Shown: one piece after another, positions 47,010 to 58,013 of the stretch | How positions within the stretch are numbered: the stretch's first letter is position 1 | Layout: each line of letters opens with the position of its first letter | Origin: Beroe forskalii | Taxonomy: Eukaryota; Ctenophora; Nuda; Beroida; Beroidae | Direction: 5' to 3' | DNA length: 64,000 nucleotides | Assembly: GCA_011033025.1 (NCBI GenBank) | Contig: WFMF01000434.1 | Span: forward strand, 89,634 to 153,633 | Notes under the pieces: generated by a model | Told to the model about the DNA's origin: nothing | The model's input: the letters and a program-made list of their open reading frames with translations, nothing else | The model's database searches: none | Translations under genes and position numbers: made by a program

Positions 47010-48590
47010 CTGCGCACTATAGGCCAGTTTCGCGCGGGGCGGCACTAGGGAGATTTTACGATGCGCGAAATTTGAAAAGTACCACCTATTCAAGGACAAA
47101 TTACACTGTGCTATTATTCTGTTTACTACTTGAAGTGCGGTTATTCTGATTCAGGAAAGACAGCTGGTTGTCAGAGTATGTTTCATTTTCCAAAATACCA
47201 ACATTTCATACGGTTTCTATATCCCCAAACTTGGGCAATTTGCCGTGCTTGTAACTTTTTACCACCGTTTCCCACCCTTACCGGACCTTCACTCCATTAC
47301 TTTTCAGACTCTTGCCAACAACATCCAATCGGTCCCACGCCGCGGACAAGCGCGGAAAATGGTCAAATCGGCCGACAAAGATTGGTGGTCGTAAATAAAA
47401 CGACGCGATTTTCGACGTGTTTTACGCGTCAAATCGCGTCGGTTTTCGATAAACCGCAAATCTTTGACGGCCGACCCGATTAAGTTCCGCGCTTTTCAAC
47501 GGTATAAGACCGACCGGATGTTGTTGACAAGAGCCTAAAATGGAAGTAGGTGAAAGTCCGATAAGGGTGGGATTCGGTGGTAAAAAGTTACAGACACGGG
47601 AAATCTCATAATTCATGCTCAAATGTTCGCTATAACGCAGCTAAGATAACCACGAGAAAAGAGAGTATATGTACATATTTCAAAGCACAAACGATAATTC
47701 CCATTTGGAAACCATAAACAGAACAAAACTTAAAACACATGAAAGCCAACTTTAAATTACAGCAAAATATGGTTCTTTTATTCCGAATAATACTCTTATC
47801 ATTCCATTGAAAATTGAAAGGAGCATTCAGCCTACTGAAGTACTTAAATATGCTCATTAAGTTCATATCCCAAAAAGCTGATTAAATATGAAGATGGACA
47901 GAATCACATTCATTAGCTTCAAACTCAAAACAATTATTCACTGTGACTATTTAATCTATACCTATTTCATGTTTGATAGTGATACCCTTTCGAAGACTGA
48001 AGAGTTGCTTTAGTTTCGCACTGATCACTGCATGAGTACTGCACCTGGTTCATCATCACAGTCCTGAGGCACGAGTAGGGTTTCCTGAAGAAGATCTCAG
48101 TAGTCATGGGTTAATTTGAAGTTCAAGGAACCAATTTATCCCATCTCCCTACCTGAGATAAACGTTTTTAAGATCAATCGAGGAATCTGAAACAGAGAAT
48201 ACGCTGAGAAATACGGCGCGAAGAGTTTATAATTGCTCGCGAAAAATGCTTTTCTTGATTGGAAGCTCATTTGGGAAGACCCTTTTGAAAATATATTGCC
48301 AAATTGTGACAAAGATGCCACAAAAGTGATTATTGGAATGTGATTGGAAAGTGATTGGAATATAATTTGATAGCAATTGATGGGTTTTAGGTGCGCTATT
48401 TGTTCAGCGCCTTTAAAACTTGAAATTCAAAGCGAATGCGATGGAACAATACTAGCTAAGGGGTGAAGGGGACAGTGTAGGTTGTAAGGAGTGATTACAT
48501 TAACCTCAAAAGACACTACATGATCATTAGCAATTCCATTTATAGAGTGGAAGAGGTTTTAGCCAACAGTCGTTCTTGGATGAATACAGG
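47010..48590. repeat. Large dispersed repeat, copy 1 (uninterrupted)
   Basis: Closely similar to 50938-51549 plus 54243-56087 plus 62133-62228. It includes an inverted pair (about 47255-47330 with 47520-47595), a 61-codon minus-strand frame near 48136-48321, and a GTGATTGGAA short tandem near 48330. It preserves the empty sites of three insertions present in copy 2. No gene is supported. Confidence 0.8.
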
Positions 48591-48639
48591 AAATCAGCTG
48601 AGGATTACATTCATTAAGTTTTACTGCAACTGATGTGGT

Positions 48640-49829
48640 ATTGTTGAATGAATCAGCAATTACTCTCCTTCCTTAACTAATACTCCATTTATCACAAAAG
48701 TTTTTCACCTTGCTTTTACATTTGCCCTGAGCTCATTGATAAGTTGCCATGTCTGTTTACTGTCTCCATGACAGTTATCAAATTTTAGAAAAGAATTTCT
48801 TTTAGCAGCACGTATAAGAGTGGTCAATTTTTTCTGTATTTTTATATTTTTCAAACAGAGTTTGATCACCAGATTTCAGTTTTGAATTTTGCTGCTTTTC
48901 CATTTCTTGTATAAAAGTTTTTATAGTTTATAGACTTCATCAGACCATTAGTGACCCAAGGATTTTCCAGTCGGTTTCGCTTTGTTTTCAATTTATTAGC
49001 TGGGTCAGTTCTAAAGCATTCATCTAAAGTTGCATTAATATGATTAGTGAATTCATTAAACCTTTTCGTCAGCTGTATACTGATTTCTTTCTAGGATAAA
49101 GTTCATTTTTCTATCAAATTCAATGATATTACTTTCACAGAAGTCATAAGTGAATTCCTTTTCATTTTTCTCATCACTCTGTGTGTCAACAGAAAGATCA
49201 AAAAAGCAAACTATAGGGAAGTGGTGAGATACCTTAAGTTCCGTGTGATGCTCCAGAGCTTAACACAATCAATTGATGATACGAGCACATTATCTATACA
49301 TGATGATTCACAGCCAGGTTTTCATGAGTAGCTACCGAAATGAGTGGAGAATAACAATTACCAAAGAAATGTTCTCCAGCTTAGACTTATTAAATCGTTC
49401 TTGAACAGGTTAATGTTGAAATCTCCAGTAATTATTATGACAATCATTAAATGATGAGGATATACTGTTGAGAACTTTTTCAAACTGTTGGTAAAAAGTT
49501 TTAGAGTTTCCACTTGGTGGCCTATACACAACACCAAATAATATGGGCTTTTGAGTGTTAGAAATTTTTATGAAAAGGGTCTCAATGTCTTTGCATGTCA
49601 TGCTTAGTGTTTTTATTCTATCAGAGCAGTTTAAATGTTCTTTAGCATAAATAGTCAGGCCACTTCCTTTATGTTTACCCTTAATTTTAGAGGAGCAAAT
49701 AGATTGGTATTTTGGAATTTGATATAGATTTTTATGCTCTTCTTCTATATTTGTTTCAGCAATGGATATCAAGTCAAAAGAATTATTGATAGTGGAAAGC
49801 TGTGAATAAAGAGAGTCAAAGTTTTTCAA
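48640..49829 (-). pseudogene. Decayed non-LTR retrotransposon (LINE) fragment, endonuclease region
   Basis: The minus strand encodes an apurinic-type endonuclease segment: ISIAETNI near its start, KGSGLTIYAKEHL, and VVYRPPS with the usual spacing. A frameshift near 49430 moves the conserved GDFNIN to another frame (about 49412-49426). Further down, a linker with NPWVTNGLMKSI (about 48940-48975) is typical of jockey/CR1/L2-type LINEs. Multiple stops and frameshifts follow, and I find no intact reverse transcriptase. It is dead and 3'-incomplete. Confidence 0.75.
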
Positions 49830-50528
49830 TATAGATTATTGAAAATATATTGTCCTAAATGTGCTGTAATATTCAAATTCAAATTCATATCTAAACAATT
49901 CGTGGATTCTTACAGAGGTGTCAGCACTTCAAGAAATGACAATCATTCTGAAATTTTCATCACACATATAGGTATGTGAATAAATTGTTGAATCAGTATC
50001 ATAATAATAAAAAACTGTAATTGCCAAGTTCCACAACACGAATAACCACAATGAGCTGACTTTTTAATGCAACGTACTTTCAGATCATCATCAGTGCAAA
50101 AGTCATTGAGTTACCTCAAATTTGATTGCATAGTGTTTAAATCAGTATCAGGCATGTACAAACAGCAGTTTTGCAGAAATTTCAGACACTGACCTCAGAA
50201 GTGGCAACACCTCTGTTACACAATGACCCATGATGGCTTTGAGTATGAATTTTAATATATAAACTGAACAACCACTGCACAAACAAAAACTGTGCATCAT
50301 AAACATCTCTGAGGAGAGCCAAATATTTTATATTATGTTTCGAGAAAGCACCACACTTTTATTATGGATAGTATAGTATACCTCAACAACAGAAAAAAAT
50401 GAAATATAAATTATGAAATATAAATATAAATATAAAACTTTTGCTTTTCAGCAACACAGTTCCACAACAAACTCTTCAGAAAACTATACCGAAAAGCAAT
50501 GATTTTTAAAAAGTGCAATGAAATTTAT
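49830..50528. other. Noncoding AT-rich stretch
   Basis: No exon or repeat recognised apart from AAATATAAATAT-type low complexity near 50400. Confidence 0.45.
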
Positions 50529-50601
50529 TTGCCAGGCGTTGCCTGGCCCCCTCGCAGAGTCGCGGGAAAAAATATGGGGCGGGGCAGGCAACGTCTGGCA
50601 A
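50529..50601. mobile_element. 73-bp TTG...CAA mini-insert
   Basis: Left end TTGCCAGGCGTTGCCTGGC and right end GCAGGCAACGTCTGGCAA; each end is itself a hairpin. AAATTTAT flanks it exactly on both sides (50521-50528 and 50602-50609). Confidence 0.7.
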
Positions 50602-50709
50602 AAATTTATTTAGAAAAAACTAAAAATCGTGCGCATTACATTCCCTTTGCTCTAACCAGATTCTTAGTTTTACGCGCGCAGCGCCTGGCCTTGCTCGTTT
50701 CGTGACGCC

Positions 50710-50800
50710 GCGACGCCCCTGGTTGCTCTAACCAGGACCCTGGTTACGCGCACGGAGTGCGCGGCGCGACGCCCCTGGTTAGGGGGACGTCCCTGGTTAG
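50710..50800. repeat. CCCTGGTTAGGG-type short palindromic repeat
   Basis: Contains the GACCCTGGTT and CGACGCCCCTGGTTAGGGG blocks that recur near 46888, 57320, 57840, 60750 and 60975, with a GCGCACGGAGTGCGCGG hairpin between them. Confidence 0.55.
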
Positions 50801-50937
50801 GGGAAATTATATTCCTTTTGTGTAATTGCGTTCCTAAGCCCGCATAGGTGTGTGACGTGTGTACACGTACGCGACCGCGACGCAAACAGGGATATACTTG
50901 CCCTAATGGCCTAACCATGAGGACCGCGCTTCCTAAG

Positions 50938-51549
50938 CCCGCACTATAGGCCAGTTTTGCGCGGGGCGGCACTAGGGAGATTTTACGATGCGCGTCAATT
51001 TGAAAAGTGCCCTCTCTTTAGTGACATCTTAGGCAAACTTAATATTGTTTGGGATACTTGAAGTGCGGTTATTCTAGTTCAGCAAAGTCTGCAGATTGTC
51101 ACAATGTGAGCCATTTTCCAAAACACCAAAATTTTGTATGGTTTCTGGGTCACCAAACTTGGACAACTTGCCGTGTCTGTAACTTTTTCCCCCAAAATCC
51201 CCCACCTATCAGACCCTCACTCCCCTCCCTTTCAGACACTTGCCAACAACATCCAATTGATCATACAGCGCGGAAAAGCGCGGAACATCGTCAAATCGAC
51301 CGTCAAAGATTGGCGGTCGTAAATAAAACGACGCGATTTTCGACGTGTTTCACGCGTGCAAGTCACGTCGGTTTTCGATAAACCACAAATCTTTGACGGC
51401 CGATTTGAACAAGTTCCGCGCTTTTCCGCAGAATAAACTTGATTTGATACTGTTGGCAAGAGTCTTAAAGGGAAGAAGGTGAAAGTCTGATAGGTGGGGG
51501 ATTTTCGGGGGAAAAGTTACAGACACGGCAAATCTCAAAATATAAGCTC
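50938..51549. repeat. Large dispersed repeat, copy 2, part 1
   Basis: Matches 47010-47620 of copy 1, including the inverted CGACGCGATTTTCGACG-type centre, and is interrupted at 51550 by copy B of the hAT-like element. Confidence 0.8.
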
Positions 51550-51576
51550 AAATTTTCCAAAGAACCTTGTCACGTC

Positions 51577-51667
51577 TTGTCTGACGTCGTCAGACCCATT
51601 ATTTAAAATTTTAAATTTATCTGCGAGTCGTGGCGCGCGCGCGAGGGGGTCAGGCAACGCCTGACAA
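51577..51667. mobile_element. 91-bp TTG...CAA mini-insert inside copy B
   Basis: The ends TTGTCTGACGTCGTCAGAC and GTCAGGCAACGCCTGACAA are each palindromic; the centre is an AT run then a GCGCGCGCG tract. GTCACGTC is duplicated exactly (51569-51576 and 51668-51675). Copy A has the single-copy empty site GTCACGTCAGGGCAC at 43913-43927. Confidence 0.75.
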
Positions 51668-52210
51668 GTCACGTCAGGGCACTACGTTAGGGCACTTAGG
51701 GCACTACGTAAGGGCACTGGGGCACTAAGTTAGGGCACTTCGAAATGGCATTCGGTTAGTTGACATGTTTATTCATAGATATGTTTATTTACGGTGTTTA
51801 TTCACCCACCCTACAGATTTAAGCTGGTTTACCAGCTGTATTTTGCGAAATTACACAGGCACAGCAACGAACACCTTTGATCAGCACATTCCCCACATTG
51901 CATTTACTGCGTACTTTTACAAACCGTAATAGGTATCACTATCTTGCCGAAGGCGAAGGGGTCAGACTATCATAGCCAATGTATGTCACGTGATGTCGCC
52001 CCGTGAATGAAATGTGGTTAATATGCCTTATGCATTTTTGAGAGTTGTTGCAACTGGCGATGTACACCGTGAGTGGTCATGGTGCCTCTTTCGTTCTCCA
52101 TTTATATTTTGTATGGTCGGTTGTTCAGTGTTCAGAGTGCATTCTGCCTATACAGAGTGCATTCTGCTATTTACCTACATTTTGATGAATTGATCTAGTG
52201 CTGATTTATA

Positions 52211-52261
52211 CTAGCCAGACGTTGCCTGCCGCGCGCGAGGGGGCCAGGCAACGCCTGGCAA
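52211..52261. mobile_element. 51-bp mini-insert inside copy B
   Basis: TAGCCAGACGTTGCCTG ... CAGGCAACGCCTGGCAA, flanked by GATTTATAC on both sides (52203-52211 and 52262-52270; an 8-bp duplication with one shared base). Copy A has the empty site CTGATTTATACAATG at 44517-44531. Confidence 0.75.
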
Positions 52262-54242
52262 GATTTATACAATGTACCAATTGTAATGACAATTGAGCAT
52301 GTACATACTACATACTTAAATTGATTTAAAGACAGTCAGGGCCGGGTATTTGAGTAGTCATTGGTGGTGTCTGTCTGTGTGACCGTGTGTCATGCCGATG
52401 TGTAACTGTAAGCAATGATGGGACGAGGACTTTAACCTCATGATTCATCGTATCTTTTCCCGATGTTTTAAGTTTATGATGAGACAGCAGAAACAGAGGT
52501 TTTCTTTGTATCGTATGTAGTACACCAGCCAGCATATTTACGGCTTCACGGGCACATAACAATCCTCACCCTCTCATAGAGATCCTAAACCTGTCACCTA
52601 CCACCACTGCAAAACTTCTTCGATTTTCCATTGCCTGTAAACACCAGTGCTCCAGTGGTGCCTTTTTTAGTCCTGTGTGTAGCCTGTTACCTTTAAATTT
52701 GATATTGCTGATGCCAACTGCTTCGCGGCTGGCGTCAGCAGGACTCATAGCACCAGTCAAAAAACGTATTCATATTGCATGGTCGAGATGTGCGTGGATG
52801 TTAGTGCACACCACAGTCCACACTCCACACCCTATTCCCAGTGTTTTCACATCATTCATACACAGATACACGTACGTATGCGACAGTTGTTTGTTAATAC
52901 ATGTTCGCGCCTTCCATGAATTCCAACTACGTCAGGGCACTCGAGGGCACTTTTATGGGGCACTCCGGGGCACTAAATATTGGACGCAGAAGTAACATGT
53001 CGTACAGCAGAGGACTTCAATGAGTTCACCATGCCGGACACACATTTGCACCACGACAAAAGTTTACTTTATACCCTGTGTCTAATGGAAATGTTTCCTT
53101 GCGTTTGACAATTGATGCTCACACAGTACTATTAAATTTCCAATTTGATGTTATATAAGCTAGTCTTCATGTGAGACACGAACCGGAAGAACCAACTATC
53201 ACGCACAGCTCACCAGACAACGGAATCAATCGTCTTGGCTGTATAATCATATTCGTTGCTATGGCTATGTCATGCGGAGCCCCTGTTTCGATTCCTTTTA
53301 TGGACTTGATCACATGAATAATGTGATCAAGTTTTATAAGAGATTCATCACTCGAGGACACATGATCTAAATCACTTGATCAAAAGATAATCACTTGATC
53401 AAAAGGTATAGACTACATAACCACGAATAATGTGATCAAGTTTATACAAGGAATCGAAACTCAGGGACACATGATCTAAATCACTTGATCAAAAGATAAT
53501 CAATTGATCAAAAGGTATAGACTACATAACCACGCGACCAGAAATTGAGAGTCAGGATCAGTAGTGACACTATAGTGTAGGTATATAGCAGAATGCACTC
53601 TGTGAACACTGAACCGGAACGACCGACCAATGCCATACTGATACAAAATGTACTAAATAAAAATGGATGACGAAAGAGGTACAACTCATGATGTACATTG
53701 CTATAGTTAAATGTACTCTCAAAAAGCAGAGTAACCACATTCCATACCTGACACGTGACATGCATTGTCCATCACTATGATATAACGGTTTTCAAATGTA
53801 CAGTAATTACATAAATACAATATTCTGCTGATTTCAATGTGTTCGTTATTGTACCCGTGTACATTCACTAAATACAGTAAATGGAGCAAGTAAACCGGGT
53901 CAAATTAATGAGGTAAATAAGCAGGGTTAATTAATATTAAAGTTAATGGTAAATAGACATTGTAAACAGGTGACCTAACAGAGTTCCCCGATGCCCTAAC
54001 GGAGTTCCTCGGTGCCCCAACGGAGTGCCCCAGTGTCCTGAAGTAGTGCCCCAGTGCCCTGGCGTAGTGCCCCAGTGCCCTGACGTAGTGCCCTTGAGTG
54101 CCCTGACGTACGCTTAGTGCCCTTGAGTGCCCTGACGTACGCTTAGTGCCCTTGAGTGCCCTGACGTAGTGCCCTAAGTGCCCTAACGTAGTGCCCTGTG
54201 CCCTGAGTGCCCTAAAACGTGACAAGGTTGTCTCAAATTTTC

Positions 54243-56087
54243 GTTATAACGCAGCTAAGATTAACACGAAGAAAGAGAATATATGTACATAATATTTCAA
54301 AGCACAAAGGATAATTGGAAACCATAAACCGAACAAAAACTTAAAACCAATGAAAGTCAACTTTAAATTACTGCATTCTTAAGTAATGAGCTGCAAAATA
54401 TGGGTCTTTACTCTGAATACACTCAGTTTTTTTTATAAGAAACTTATTGAAAACCTAGGCTACAAGTTTCTTATTTTTTCACGATTTTGAGCCTAAAAGT
54501 TTCTTAATCGGTTTCTTAATTCTACATACCGACATACCGTACAGCAAAATGTTAACCAAATTTCCAATATAGGAACCTACTTTGTAGACTGTAGTTGAGG
54601 ATTAAATCGAACCTTCTGATATTTTTAGGTAAATTATACAATTTTAAGCATGTACCTACCTACCTATCTTAAAAGATTTGTGCAACTGTATACAATGTTC
54701 AGGGATCTTCATCAAATGTTCTTCCAAAAAGTTCACTTAATTTTAAAATTTAGATAATATCTAAATCCTATAAAGATTTACCCAGCCGAGCTTAATGCTT
54801 GGAACTTTTGGAAATAGATATGGAACTGTAATAGTGTCCTGTCTCAACAACAATTTCTAAATTTCTGTTTTGTGCTTGGTAATAAAGTCCAATGGAAGTA
54901 CTTGATTACCTAGTTTCGAAATGTTCGCAATCAAAAGGGGGGGGGGGGGGCCCCAGAAACCAAACGTTTCATGTTAAAAAAGAATTTCAGTTGCAATAGG
55001 ATTTTATACACAAATTTCAAAATTCTAGGCTAGAAGTTTCTTAATTTCTTAATTGTAAATCGTTTAAGTTTCTTAATTTTTCCGAAATTCTAGGCTAAGT
55101 TTCTTAAATTTTCGGAAATCCTAGGCTAAGTTTCTTATAGACAGTTTCTTATCAAAAAAACTGAGTGTAATACTCTAATATCATTCTACTGAAGTACTGA
55201 AAATTGAAAGGAGCATTCAGCATACTAAAGTACTCAAAATTTGCTCAAAAAGTATCCCGTAAAGCTGTGTAAATAGGGAGCTGGAATGATCACATTCATT
55301 AGCTTCATTCTTCAAGTTCAAACTCAAAACAATAATTCATTGTGACTATTTCTATCTGTACCTATTTGATAGTGATACCCTTTCGAAGAGATGCTTTCGT
55401 TTCACACTGATCACTGCATGAGTACTGCACCTGGTTCATCATCACAGTCCTGAGGCACGAGTAGGGTTTCATGAAGAAGATCTCAGTAGTCATGGGTTAA
55501 TTTGAGAAGTTCAAGGAACCAATTTATCCCCATCTCCCTACCTGAGATAAACGTTTTTAAGATCAATCGAGGAATCCGAAACAGTACAATACGCGCGCCG
55601 AGAAATGCAGCGCGCGAAGAGTTTATAATTGCTCGCGAAAAATGCTTTTCTTGATTGAAAGCTCATTTGGGAAGACCCTTTTGAAAATATATTGCCAAAT
55701 TGTGACAAAGATGCCACAAAAGTGATTGGAAAGTGATTGGAAAGTGATTGGAATGTGATTGGAAAGTGATTGGAATATAATTTGGATAGCAATTGATGGG
55801 TTTTAGTTGTGCGCTATTTGTTCAGCGCCTCTAAAACTTGAAATTCAAAGCGAATGCGATGGAACAATGCGATGGAAAGTGATTGGAATGCGATGGAAAG
55901 TGATTGGAATGCGATGGAAAGTGATTGGAATGTGATTGGAAAGTGATTGGAAAGTGATCGGAAAGTGATTGGAATATAATTTGGATAGCAATTGATGGGT
56001 TTTAGTTGTGCGCTATTTGTTCAGCGCCTTTAAAACTTGAAATTCAAAGCGAATGCGATGGAACAATACTAGCTAAGGGGTGAAGGG
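54243..56087. repeat. Large dispersed repeat, copy 2, part 2
   Basis: Continues the match to copy 1 (47630-48470), interrupted by the MITE at 54420-55167. The end segment is tandemly duplicated (55785-56070) with GTGATTGGAA and GCGATGGAA short repeats. Confidence 0.75.
54420..55167. mobile_element. Tc1/mariner-type MITE with TA duplication, 748 bp
   Basis: The TIRs of about 24 bp start CACTCAGTTTTTTT and end in the inverse CTGAGTG, with TA on both sides (54418-54419 and 55168-55169). Copy 1 of the host repeat shows the empty site GAATAATACTC (about 47784-47794). The interior is AT-rich with repeated CTAGGCTAAGTTTCTTA-like words and an 11-base G run. No transposase. Confidence 0.8.
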
Positions 56088-57545
56088 GAGAAGTGGGCAA
56101 ATGTAAAGTTCTGCGCAAGGCTTAACTGAGCGCAAATTTGCGCTCATTTGCGCTCGTTAGCGCTCAAATTAGGGAAATTTTGCGCTCGTTAGCGCTCATT
56201 TGCGCTCCGGAGCCTCGAAAATGACTGAGCGCAAATGAGCGCAAAATTTTGCGCTCATACGTGCTCTTCATCGCTCATATGTGCTCATTAACGCTCGTTA
56301 GCGTCCATTTTGCGCCCACTTTGCGCCCATTTTGCGCTCAGAGCGCTAACGAGCGCAAAATGATCCCTGGAAAAATGTCTTTTTTGCGCTCAGATGCGCT
56401 CATTTGCGCTCAGCCATACTGAGCGCAATTTTGCGCTCATTAGCGCCCATAAGCGCCCGTAAGCGCTCAGTTGCGCTCAGTTGCGCTTATTGCCGATTTG
56501 CGCCCAGATGCGCTCAATTGCGCTCAGTTTCACCACACCTCAGCAATTTTGCGCCCTATTTGCGCTCAGCCTTTCTGAGCGCAAATGAGCGCTAACGAGC
56601 GCAAAAATTTTGCGCCCATTTGCGCTCGTATGTGCTCATTTGCGCTCGAAAGCGCTCATTTGCGCTCGGAAGCGCTCATTTGCGCTCATTTGCGCTCGGA
56701 AGCGCTCATTTGCGCTCGGAAGCGCTCATTTGCGCTCGGAAGCGCTCATTTGCGTTCGAACGCGCTCATTTGCGCTCGAAAGCGTTCATTTGCGCTCGGA
56801 AGCGCTCATTTGCGCCCAGTTATTAGAGGCTTACGTTTCTGAGCCGGCATAGGTGTCTTGTACTAGCACATTGCGTGAAGGGCGCAGCTCACAAGCCACG
56901 AACCGTCGAAACATAGGTCTTGCTTGTTGTTTCACGTGCTAACAGAGAACTTTAACTGCACACGTCACAGATGTTTGCAAGCATGGGCATATAAATATGA
57001 AATCCGATCATTGTTATTGAGCAAGGCTGAAGGCAATCTGAATCAGTGTCACAATAAAAAGTCGCGGCTCACAGTGCAGACTACCCTTCTCTGCCGTGGT
57101 TGCTAGGCAACATGAACAATGTCATGTCACGTGACTATATACTAATCCAGTGCCGACCACAGGTTCGAAGTAGACCACAGGTTCGAAGTAGTTTCCTACG
57201 AGTCGTGTTGCAAAAAATGTGCGTGCGGTGGAGGGTAGCCCTGACCCCTTATCAATTCAAAGCGCTAGATGCGATGCGCTTAATCATATTTTCTGGGTGA
57301 CGTCATAGATTATGAAGGCTTCCGTTTTCTCTAACTAGGGGCGTCGCGCCGCGCATTCTTTGCACAAAACCAGGGTCATGGTATTGGTTGCCTGGTGATA
57401 GGATTTACCCTACCTCCGCCGCGCGCCATTTTTTTCTGCAACACGACCCTAGTCCAAATTTGCGAGTGTTGCGCGCTAGGGATGGGTGAAATCCATCTAG
57501 GTGATACCAGACGTGCAGACCCGCTGATGCAGCCGCTGACTGAGC

Positions 57546-57616
57546 TTGTCAGACGTTGGTGCGTCGGCCGGAAGGGTCTTTCACCGAAACTGAAGGGGTC
57601 AGACAACGTCTGACAA
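57546..57616. mobile_element. 71-bp TTG...CAA mini-insert, imperfect flanks
   Basis: TTGTCAGACGTTGG ... GGGGTCAGACAACGTCTGACAA. The left flank is GACTGAGC and the right flank is GACACTGAGC, an 8-bp repeat disturbed by two bases. Confidence 0.5.
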
Positions 57617-57831
57617 GACACTGAGCGGTGCAAGCGTCTGCGTCGCTCAGAAGGGTCTTTCATCGATACTGATAGATAGAGACAAGGTCATGGTTAGGGC
57701 AACTGCAAATGCAAGCGCCTCGACGGACGTTGCCCGTCCATTTCTTCTGACTGGATGGCTCCCGTTATATATGGGAGACTAGACCAAACTGAATATGGGC
57801 TATTCTCCATAAAATTATAAACGGGAGCTTG

Positions 57832-57892
57832 CCCTAACCATGACCCTGGTTTTGTGCAGAGAGTGCGCGGCGTGACGCCCCTGGTTTTGGGG
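57832..57892. mobile_element. CCCTAACC-type mini-insert
   Basis: GCCCTAACCATGACCCTGG ... CGACGCCCCTGGTTTTGGGG. Around it AAACGGGAGC and AAACAGAAGC lie left and right. The uninterrupted form AAACGGGAGCCTTCATT occurs at 60196-60212, so the insert split a copy of that repeat with a duplicated target. Confidence 0.5.
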
Positions 57893-58013
57893 AAACAGAA
57901 GCCTTCATTATCTAATTCCATGAGTAACACGTGTCACCCAGAAAATAAAATTAAAATTAAGAGCATCTCATCTTATACCCGCAACAATCCACATTTGGGT
58001 CTCCCATATAAAC

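Larger units (their letters stand above)
51558..54234. mobile_element. hAT-like non-autonomous element, copy B (2677 bp)
   Basis: Same ends as copy A (CAAAGAACCTTGTCACG / CGTGACAAGGTTGTCTC). AAATTTTC is duplicated exactly at 51550-51557 and 54235-54242. Copy 1 of the host repeat reads CTCAAATGTTCGC at 47618-47630, the unoccupied site. Differences from copy A include two extra mini-inserts and a duplicated hairpin (53276-53466). Different target duplications show A and B moved independently. Confidence 0.85.

Noticed and set aside
47130..47483. 117-codon frame with LPPFPTLTGPSLHYFSDSC
   Set aside because: Lies in the dispersed repeat and is paralleled by the inverted arm (47422-47622) and by copy 2; no protein domain recognised.
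56404..56852. Overlapping frames rich in ALICARKRSF-type repeats
   Set aside because: Translation of the GCGCTC word array in the long-TIR element.
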